Origin: an uncultured Alphaproteobacteria bacterium | GTDB lineage: Bacteria > Pseudomonadota > Alphaproteobacteria > HIMB59 > GCA-002718135 | Assembly: GCA_902612805.1 (NCBI GenBank) | Contig: CACMEY010000002.1 | Span: forward strand, 1 to 64,000 | Length of the DNA stretch: 64,000 nt | Direction: 5' to 3' | Shown: positions 57,867 to 64,000 of the stretch, one piece after another | How the letters are laid out: each line of letters opens with the position of its first letter | Numbering within the stretch: the first letter of the stretch is position 1 | Program-made: the position numbers and the translations under genes | Notes under the pieces: generated by a model | What the model was told of the DNA's origin: nothing | Databases searched by the model: none | The model's input: only the letters and a program-made list of their open reading frames with translations

Positions 57867-59096
57867 ATGGGAGATTTAGTTAGTAATTACAGATTTGTTG
57901 TAAAGCCAGTTATTAAGGAAACTGGTAGATCTTTAGATTTGGCTAGACCTATGAAAATACATCCTCTAACTTATCAAGAGTTACCACTTAACCCAGAATA
58001 TACCAACTACGCTGATGGGAGATTTACACTTGAAAAATTATCTCATGCTACAGCAGATGAAATGTATTGGAAAGCTAGACAAGAAATAATTTTACGTCAC
58101 ACAGGTGAACATCCATACGAAATATCTGGACCAGATGCTGAAAATTTACTTCAACAAATATTTCCTAGAAATATTTCAAAAGTAAAAATAGGACGATGCT
58201 CCTATCAATTTGCATGTTACCATGATGGAGGGGTGATTTCAGATGGATTATTATTGAGATTGGAAAAAAATAAATTTTGGTTTGCTCAAGGTGATGGACA
58301 TTTATACAGTTGGTACAAAGCTCATTCGAAAAATTTAGATGTTAAAATTAAAGATCCAAATGTTTGGGTAAGTCAAATACAAGGACCTAAATCTCTAAAA
58401 CTGTTAGAAAAACTAATTGATGAACCATTAAAAAATAATTTTAATTACTTTGATTGGATTGAAACTTCAATTGCTTCAGAAAAAGTAATTATAAGTAGAA
58501 CAGGTTTTACGAATGAACTAGGTTGGGAGATTTATTTAAGGCCAGAAAATGATTCAAAAAAAATTGGGGACTTAATACTCAGTAAGGGTGAAGAAATGGG
58601 AATGATCCTTACAGCTTCTCCAGGATTTAGATGTAGAAGAATTGAGGCAGGTCTCTTATCTGCAGGGAGAGATTTTACAAGAGACAGATCTCCATTTGCT
58701 GTTGGATTAGGAAAATTTATAGATTTTAATAAAGGGGATTTTATTGGAAGAGATTATTTACTAAATGCAAGCAAAGATTGTTTAACATGGGGTATGAGAG
58801 TGGAAAATAGCTTTGCGTTGGTTGATTCAGAAATTTCTATTAATAATAAAAAAGTTGGAATTGTAACTTCAAGTACATGGTCGCCATTTCAAGTTTGTGG
58901 TGTTGCTATAGTTCATATGGATAATGCAGAATTTGGACCAGACACAATAGTAGATGTTAGTTGTGATGATGGTAGTGTGCAAAAAGGTGAAATTTGTACT
59001 TTACCAATGTATGATGAGAGAGGTGAAATACAAAGAGGTTTAAAAGAGGATATTCCATATAGTCCAATACCTTGGAAGGGTATTTCAAAAAACTAG
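57867..59096 (+). CDS. GcvT-family aminomethyltransferase-like demethylase
   Basis: The 409-residue protein has the folate-binding GcvT fold: a first domain with ILRHTGEHPYEISGPDAENLLQQ, the RTGFTNELGWEIYL segment, and RRIEAGLLSAGRDF for folate binding. A C-terminal GcvT_C domain contains WGMRVENSFALVD. About 60 extra residues precede the fold. It is not the glycine-cleavage T-protein (no gcvH or gcvP nearby) and differs from the DmdA also encoded here. It probably moves an N- or S- or O-methyl to tetrahydrofolate. Its substrate is unknown. Confidence 0.83.
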   Translation: MGDLVSNYRFVVKPVIKETGRSLDLARPMKIHPLTYQELPLNPEYTNYADGRFTLEKLSHATADEMYWKARQEIILRHTGEHPYEISGPDAENLLQQIFPRNISKVKIGRCSYQFACYHDGGVISDGLLLRLEKNKFWFAQGDGHLYSWYKAHSKNLDVKIKDPNVWVSQIQGPKSLKLLEKLIDEPLKNNFNYFDWIETSIASEKVIISRTGFTNELGWEIYLRPENDSKKIGDLILSKGEEMGMILTASPGFRCRRIEAGLLSAGRDFTRDRSPFAVGLGKFIDFNKGDFIGRDYLLNASKDCLTWGMRVENSFALVDSEISINNKKVGIVTSSTWSPFQVCGVAIVHMDNAEFGPDTIVDVSCDDGSVQKGEICTLPMYDERGEIQRGLKEDIPYSPIPWKGISKN

Positions 59097-59144
59097 TATA
59101 TTTTATAATAGAATTATAAATTATATTAGAATACAAATATTAAA

Positions 59145-60308
59145 ATGAATGATCTCATTAAAGCTAGCAATAAAATCCATACAATAGATGATGCAATAAG
59201 GTTATCAAAAAAGAGATTACCAAAATTGGTCTTTGATTTCATTGATGGAGCATCAGGAGATGATAAACTCGCTGAAATTAATAGTAAAGCATTAGATCAA
59301 ATTAGACTTGAACCTAAGGTTTTCAGAAATGTCGAGAATAGAAATTTAAGTAAAAAAATATTTGATTTTCATTTTGATTATCCATTTGGATTTGCACCAA
59401 TGGGAATGACAAATCTTTCATGGCCTGAAGCAGATAAAATGATAGCAAAAGAAAGTGCGTATAATAATATTCCAACATGTGTTTCAATGGCTTCTAGTAC
59501 TACGCTTGAAGATATGTTTACTTTTTCAGAAGGTCATTCGTGGATGCAAATATATATTTTTCAAAGTGAAGAATTTATTATGGAATTATTAAAAAGAGCA
59601 GAAGGCATAGGGTATGAGGTTTTAATTCTCACTGTTGATGTTCCTATTCTTTCAAGAAGAGCCAGAGATGATAGAAATGGCTTTGGTTATCCATTTAAAA
59701 TTGGCCCAAAACAATTTTTAGATTTTGCACTACATCCTCAATGGAGCTTAACAACTTTGTTTAAAGGTGCTCCACAACCAATGAATTATGTTACCTCCAA
59801 AAGTGGTGATCAAGTTTTTAGACGAAAAGAAAGTAGAGGGGCAACTGATTGGAATACTCTAAAAAGGGTTCGAGACGCTTGGAAAGGAAAATTAATAATC
59901 AAAGGAGTAATGAATTCTGAAGATGCTTTGAAAATTAAAGAGGCTGGTGCTGATGCAATTCAAGTATCAAATCATGGTGGAAGACAATTAGATAGTGCTA
60001 CTGCTTCTATCAATGCTTTACCATTAATAAGAAAAGCTTTGGGAGACGATTTGCCAATACTTTTTGATAGTGGAATTAGAAGTGGTAGTGATATTTTACG
60101 CGCGTTAGCTCTGGGAGCCGACTTTGTTATGTTTGGCAGACCTCTAATGTATGCTATCGGTGCGGATGGCGCAAAAGGTCTTAGAAGAATCATTAACCTT
60201 ATTAAAGAAGAGTTAAGTACAAATCTTGGCTTAGTGGGATTAACCGATATAAATAAAGTTGATAAAAAAATTATAGCAGAGAAATTTTTTAAGGATATAA
60301 AGTATTAA
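59145..60308 (+). CDS. FMN-dependent 2-hydroxyacid dehydrogenase (LldD family)
   Basis: The 387-residue protein has the family pattern DFIDGASGDD, APMGMTNLSWPEADKM, LTVDVPILSRRARD, the catalytic His in VSNHGGRQLD, and the FMN phosphate site MFGRPLMYAIGADG. Enzymes of this family oxidise L-2-hydroxyacids such as lactate, glycolate or mandelate to 2-oxoacids. Its product would suit the ThDP enzyme encoded 1 bp downstream. Confidence 0.9.
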   Translation: MNDLIKASNKIHTIDDAIRLSKKRLPKLVFDFIDGASGDDKLAEINSKALDQIRLEPKVFRNVENRNLSKKIFDFHFDYPFGFAPMGMTNLSWPEADKMIAKESAYNNIPTCVSMASSTTLEDMFTFSEGHSWMQIYIFQSEEFIMELLKRAEGIGYEVLILTVDVPILSRRARDDRNGFGYPFKIGPKQFLDFALHPQWSLTTLFKGAPQPMNYVTSKSGDQVFRRKESRGATDWNTLKRVRDAWKGKLIIKGVMNSEDALKIKEAGADAIQVSNHGGRQLDSATASINALPLIRKALGDDLPILFDSGIRSGSDILRALALGADFVMFGRPLMYAIGADGAKGLRRIINLIKEELSTNLGLVGLTDINKVDKKIIAEKFFKDIKY

Positions 60309-60309
60309 A

Positions 60310-62052
60310 ATGGGAGATAAAAAGATTAGAGGTGGGGCATTAGTTGCAAGAGCTCTTAGAGACAAAGGTATTGATAATGTATTTACACTTTCTGGAGGTT
60401 TTTGTAATCCTGCACTTGAAGGATTTATGGAGTGTCAAATTAATGTAATTAATTGTCCTCATGAACAAATTGCTGGTCATTTAGCTGATGGTCATACTAG
60501 AATATCAAGAAAACCATCCGTTTGTATTGTCGGGCCAGAAGGTTTTGCAAATGCAGTGCCTTCAATGATGGAAGCATGGGGTGAAAGATCACCTGTTATT
60601 TTTATAACTGGATCAAGTAGCCTAAAAAGACAAGGGGCAGGTGGTTTTAAGGAAATAGATGATGTATCTATAGCATCACCGTTAACAAAATACAGTGCAA
60701 GTATAACAGATGGCAATAGAATAAGAGAGTTCGTAGATAAAGCATATAGAATTGCAACAAATGGCTATCCTGGTGCAGTACATTTAAGTGTACCAGTAGA
60801 TATAATGTTTTCATCATTTGCAGATGACGCAGGTTTAGAAGAAAGACCTTTTACTCATCAAAAGAAACCTCTCGCAAAAGCTTGGCCCGATCCTGAGAGT
60901 TTAAATGAAATATTTGATCTGGCAATTAGTGCACAAAAACCTGTTTTTATTGGAGGGCATGGCGTTTGGTGGTCTGGTGCAGAAAAAAAATTAGAGCAAG
61001 CGGGCTTTGAATTAAACATTCCAATATTTAATATACCATACCATCAAAAGCTTTTAGGCGAAGAAGTAGATACATACATGGGTCTGGCAGATATTCATCA
61101 ATATCCTCCATCAAAAATGGCTCTTCATGAATCAGATTTGGTTCTTATGATTGGTGCACGTCTTGATAATCAAATGAATTTTGGTAATCCTCCACTTTTT
61201 CCAAAAAGCACTAAGCTTGTTTGTATTAATGGATCGCATGAAGAGATAGAATTAAATAGAGCTGCAGATTTAAACTTACTTTGTGATCCTGGAGTGTTTT
61301 TGGATAAACTCATAGAGTTAAAGAAAAACAGTAAATGGAAATTAAACAATGAATGGTTTAATAAGAATAAAAAAGAGAAAAAAATTTGGATCTATAAAAC
61401 ATTAGATGATTTAAATAAAGAAACTGAAGAGGCTAAAAAAGAAGGTGGAAAAATTCATCCTCTTCAATTAGCTTTAGATGTTCAAGAAGTATTAACTGAA
61501 AATGATTGGTTAGTTATCGATGGTGGTAACACGCATTTCTGGTCGGAGATTGCAATTAATATTGCTGGATCAAAAGGCAAAAAACTTGGAGGAATATTAC
61601 ATCCAGGCACTTTCAGTATGTTAGGTGTTGGAGTTCCTTTTGCAGTATCAGCGAAAAATCTTAATCCTAAATCTAATGTTGTTTTAATAAGTGGAGATGG
61701 TGCATTTTTATCTGGAGGATTGTCAATTGAAGCTGCATTTCAAGAAAAAAAACCTATTGTTGTTGTTATAGATAATAATGGAGGTCTTGACTGTATATCT
61801 CAACAACAAGAAAGGTTATTTGAAAGTGGGAAACACTTTGCAACTGATTTTAGAGATATTCCATTTCATTCAATTTTTGAAGGTTTTGGAGGGCATGGAG
61901 AACTTGTTACTAAAAGAGAAGATTTAGGCCCCGCTTTAAAAAGAGCTTTAGAAAGTGGTAAAACTGCATGTGTAAATGTTAAAGCTAAAGGTGTTATGAG
62001 TCCTATAGTTGCTGCAGTTAGTGATAAAAGAGATAAAGCGTCTATAGAGTAG
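60310..62052 (+). CDS. ThDP-dependent decarboxylase/lyase of the acetolactate-synthase superfamily
   Basis: The 580-residue protein has the three-domain ThDP architecture: an N-terminal Pyr domain with the activating Glu in CPHEQIAGHLADG, a central domain, and a C-terminal PP domain with the ISGDGAFLSGGLSIEAA and DNNG metal-binding motif. It resembles acetolactate synthase, oxalyl-CoA decarboxylase and 2-hydroxyacyl-CoA lyase without clearly being one. Positioned after the 2-hydroxyacid dehydrogenase, it could decarboxylate the resulting 2-oxoacid to an aldehyde. Confidence 0.85.
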   Translation: MGDKKIRGGALVARALRDKGIDNVFTLSGGFCNPALEGFMECQINVINCPHEQIAGHLADGHTRISRKPSVCIVGPEGFANAVPSMMEAWGERSPVIFITGSSSLKRQGAGGFKEIDDVSIASPLTKYSASITDGNRIREFVDKAYRIATNGYPGAVHLSVPVDIMFSSFADDAGLEERPFTHQKKPLAKAWPDPESLNEIFDLAISAQKPVFIGGHGVWWSGAEKKLEQAGFELNIPIFNIPYHQKLLGEEVDTYMGLADIHQYPPSKMALHESDLVLMIGARLDNQMNFGNPPLFPKSTKLVCINGSHEEIELNRAADLNLLCDPGVFLDKLIELKKNSKWKLNNEWFNKNKKEKKIWIYKTLDDLNKETEEAKKEGGKIHPLQLALDVQEVLTENDWLVIDGGNTHFWSEIAINIAGSKGKKLGGILHPGTFSMLGVGVPFAVSAKNLNPKSNVVLISGDGAFLSGGLSIEAAFQEKKPIVVVIDNNGGLDCISQQQERLFESGKHFATDFRDIPFHSIFEGFGGHGELVTKREDLGPALKRALESGKTACVNVKAKGVMSPIVAAVSDKRDKASIE

Positions 62053-62055
62053 GTT

Positions 62056-62391
62056 ATGGCAATTTTTTCTACACATTTACTAAACTCAATAGATGGTACG
62101 CATGCAAGTGATGTAGAAATTGTTATTTATAAAGTAAATAATAATAACAAAGTTGTATTTCTAGAAGATAAAACAGATAGCTCTGGAAGAATGCTTAAAG
62201 AATTTGAATTAACGAAAGAAGATTGTGAAAGTGATTATGAAATGATAATTAATTCTGGTAAATATTTTAGAAATACTAGTGAAATAATTAACTCAATAAG
62301 TGTTAAATTTAAAATGAAAGATCCTCTTAAAAAATATCACATACCTTTAATTGTTTCTCCAAATGGATACTCAATATGGTGGTCTAAATAA
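62056..62391 (+). CDS. transthyretin-like (HIUase family) protein lacking the YRGS end
   Basis: The 111-residue protein has the transthyretin fold markers of 5-hydroxyisourate hydrolase: STHLLNSIDGTHASDVEI, DSSGRML for the Arg, and KYHIPLIVSPNGYSIWWSK at the end. HIUase normally ends in YRGS, whose Ser takes part in catalysis; here the last four are WWSK. The first His, the Arg and the second His remain. No uricase or other purine-degradation gene is near. It lies between a ThDP enzyme and DmdA in one operon, so another substrate is likely. Confidence 0.85.
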   Translation: MAIFSTHLLNSIDGTHASDVEIVIYKVNNNNKVVFLEDKTDSSGRMLKEFELTKEDCESDYEMIINSGKYFRNTSEIINSISVKFKMKDPLKKYHIPLIVSPNGYSIWWSK

Positions 62392-62392
62392 A

Positions 62393-63514
62393 ATGAGTAA
62401 TTCAGGATTAAACATGTCTAGACGTATTAGGAGGACTCCCTATACGGAAAAAGTAATTGAGGCTGGTGTAAGCGGTTTTACTGTAGTTAATCATATGCTT
62501 CTTCCAAAATCATATAAAGCAACAGTTGAAGAAGATTACTGGCACTTATCTAAAAATACTCAAATTTGGGATGTCTCATGTCAACGACAGGTTCAAATAA
62601 TAGGAGAAGATGCAACAAAATTAATACAACTCATGTCTCCAAGATCAATAAAAGATATGCCTATTGGTAAATGTTACTATTATCCAATGATTGATGAAAA
62701 TGCAGGGATGATAAATGATCCTGTACTTTTAAAATTAAGTGAAAATAAATATTGGCTATCAGTTGCAGACTCAGACGTTCTACTTTGGGCAAAAGGCTTG
62801 GCTGTAGGAAGAAATTTTAAAGTTGATATTATAGAGCCAGATATTTACCCTCTAGCAATTCAGGGTCCAAAATCTGAAGAATTAATGTCATCAATATTTG
62901 GAGAAAAAATTAAAAAATTAAAATTCTTTCATTTTTCTTTTTTTGAATTTGGAGGAACAAAACAGATAATTGCTAGATCAGGATATAGTAAACAAGATGG
63001 TTTTGAGATTTATCTTAAAGGTTTTAGTTTAGGAAAAAAACTTTGGGAAACTATTTGGGAAGCAGGAAAAGATTTTAATATTTCACCTGGATGTCCAAAT
63101 TTAATTGATAGAATAGAAGGTGGTTTATTATCCTATGGTAATGAATTTACTTTAGAAAATAATCCGATTGAATGTGGATTTGATAATTATTGTAACAATT
63201 TATCTCATGATTTCATTGGAAAAAATGCACTAAAAAAAATATTAAAAAATGGAATAGAAAAAAAAATAAAAGGAATTACTTTTGAGGGATCCCCGACTCC
63301 TCCGTGCACAATACCTTTTCCTGTATACTCAAAAAATAGATTTCAAATTGGTAATATCACCTCTGGTATTTATTCACCATTTTTAAAAACCAATATTGGG
63401 CTATCTATGGTTGATAGAGATTATTGGAATGATGGGCAGGATGTTATCGTATTAACACCAGACAATATTGAGAGAAAAGGTAAAGTATGCTCACTACCTT
63501 TTAATTATTCTTAA
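62393..63514 (+). CDS. dmdA: dimethylsulfoniopropionate demethylase
   Basis: The 373-residue protein (start ATG at 62393, 1 bp after the upstream stop; an earlier in-frame ATG at 62351 would overlap that gene) resembles DmdA closely: SRRIRRTPYTEKV, YNHM-type VVNHMLLP, WDVSCQRQVQI, ADSDVLLWAKGLA, IARSGYSKQDGFEIY and GCPNLIDRIEGGLLSYGNEF. DmdA transfers a methyl from DMSP to tetrahydrofolate, leaving methylmercaptopropionate. Length fits known DmdA (about 370). No dmdBCD gene is seen before the window ends. Confidence 0.9.
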   Translation: MSNSGLNMSRRIRRTPYTEKVIEAGVSGFTVVNHMLLPKSYKATVEEDYWHLSKNTQIWDVSCQRQVQIIGEDATKLIQLMSPRSIKDMPIGKCYYYPMIDENAGMINDPVLLKLSENKYWLSVADSDVLLWAKGLAVGRNFKVDIIEPDIYPLAIQGPKSEELMSSIFGEKIKKLKFFHFSFFEFGGTKQIIARSGYSKQDGFEIYLKGFSLGKKLWETIWEAGKDFNISPGCPNLIDRIEGGLLSYGNEFTLENNPIECGFDNYCNNLSHDFIGKNALKKILKNGIEKKIKGITFEGSPTPPCTIPFPVYSKNRFQIGNITSGIYSPFLKTNIGLSMVDRDYWNDGQDVIVLTPDNIERKGKVCSLPFNYS

Positions 63515-63515
63515 A

Positions 63516-63962
63516 ATGAGTCACTCAATCGAATTAAAGTGGGAATTAGGAGATCAAAAACTCGAATTTGGAAAATACTTAACTGATCACACAGTAATAC
63601 TTAATGAAAATGTATCTATTAATGCGGGATCATCTCCAGATTATGGGGGGAGCGAAACTAATATTAATCCTGAACAAAAACTAGCTGCAGCTGTAAGTAG
63701 TTGTTTTATGATGACATTCTTAGCTTTAGCTGCAAAAATGAAATGGCCAGTTATTAATTATAAAGATAAAGCAATTTCGTATTTAGGAAAAAATGCAAAG
63801 GGAAGAATGTACGTCAAAAAAATAGAGCTAAATCCAGCTATAGTATTTGAAGATAATTTTAATATTTCTGATGAAGAAATGAAAAAGATGAAAGAGAGAT
63901 CACATAAGTATTGTTTTATCGCTAATTCACTATCTAAAGATGTTGAAATTCAAATCAATTAA
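63516..63962 (+). CDS. OsmC-family protein
   Basis: The 148-residue protein (ATG at 63516, 1 bp after the dmdA stop) has the OsmC pattern: GGSETNINPEQKLAAAVSSCFMM with one conserved Cys, and a second Cys in HKYCFIANSLS. OsmC proteins reduce organic hydroperoxides with this pair. It is the last full gene of the operon and may deal with oxidant made by the flavoenzyme. Confidence 0.9.
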   Translation: MSHSIELKWELGDQKLEFGKYLTDHTVILNENVSINAGSSPDYGGSETNINPEQKLAAAVSSCFMMTFLALAAKMKWPVINYKDKAISYLGKNAKGRMYVKKIELNPAIVFEDNFNISDEEMKKMKERSHKYCFIANSLSKDVEIQIN

Positions 63963-64000
63963 ATGAATTTTAATCTAATATTAACCAAAAAAAATAATAA
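63963..64000 (+). CDS. possible start of a further operon gene (cut by window edge)
   Basis: An ATG follows the OsmC stop codon directly and is open for 12 codons to the window end (MNFNLILTKKNN). The tight spacing matches the rest of the operon, so a real gene is plausible, but the product cannot be told. Confidence 0.4.
   Translation, partial: MNFNLILTKKNN

Noticed and set aside
1..64000. CRISPR arrays, prophage, insertion sequences, rRNA genes
   Set aside because: Reading both strands showed no spaced repeat arrays, transposase or phage proteins, or rRNA sequence.

Overview
The window is a strongly AT-rich, very compact bacterial chromosome segment. Many neighbouring genes overlap by a few bases and long intergenic gaps are absent. 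Family content points to a streamlined marine alphaproteobacterium (SAR11-like or HIMB59-like in style; I cannot place it further). The evidence is the recA-alaS-icd neighbourhood, DUF2794 and DUF3553 proteins, a single-cysteine DksA, a GTTC-N7-GTTC SOS box at recA, an ScfR/RamB-type regulator, and genes for DMSP, carnitine, choline and polyamine use. No phage, IS element, CRISPR array or rRNA was seen. One tRNA, Leu(UAA), is present.

Left part (1-34.7 kb) is mostly housekeeping: a YfgM-like protein and the start of a BamB-like lipoprotein, a thioredoxin-fold protein, an FkbM methyltransferase, a NitT/TauT-type ABC transporter, guaA, rlmE, an RND efflux pair, a LOG-family hydrolase, icd, alaS, recA, dksA, moaA, nadK, tRNA-Leu, cinA, map, purB, bolA, grxD, rarD, rpsD, trmJ, cimA, gltX, nadE, class II DAHP synthase, glmU, a ParA-like ATPase and tsaC. 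The three-gene ABC cassette is flanked by a 179-bp perfect direct repeat of the 3' end of guaA, which marks it as inserted or duplicated DNA.

Middle part (34.7-48.5 kb) is a nutrient-scavenging block. It has a polyamine unit (PotFGHI-type uptake, agmatine deiminase, N-carbamoylputrescine amidase, gamma-glutamylputrescine synthetase and oxidase types). Next comes a carnitine unit (carnitine dehydrogenase, 3-dehydrocarnitine cleavage enzyme, betainyl-CoA thioesterase types) that would yield glycine betaine. It ends with an ScfR-type regulator facing a 59-residue small protein, with paired operator-like sites between them.

Right part (48.8-64 kb) is two divergent operons sharing a control region near 55.1 kb. 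The leftward one encodes a peptide-family ABC transporter (DppB, DppC, fused DppDF), a lone CBS-like protein, an SDR and a choline-dehydrogenase-like GMC enzyme. The rightward one encodes the Tat-exported binding protein, a homocysteine S-methyltransferase, a GcvT-like demethylase, an FMN 2-hydroxyacid dehydrogenase, a ThDP-dependent decarboxylase/lyase, a transthyretin-like protein lacking its usual C-terminal catalytic motif, DMSP demethylase DmdA and an OsmC protein. I read this as an uptake-and-demethylation pathway for a methylated onium compound that also carries a 2-hydroxyacid step. I know of no described pathway with this gene set; it is the best candidate here for something new.
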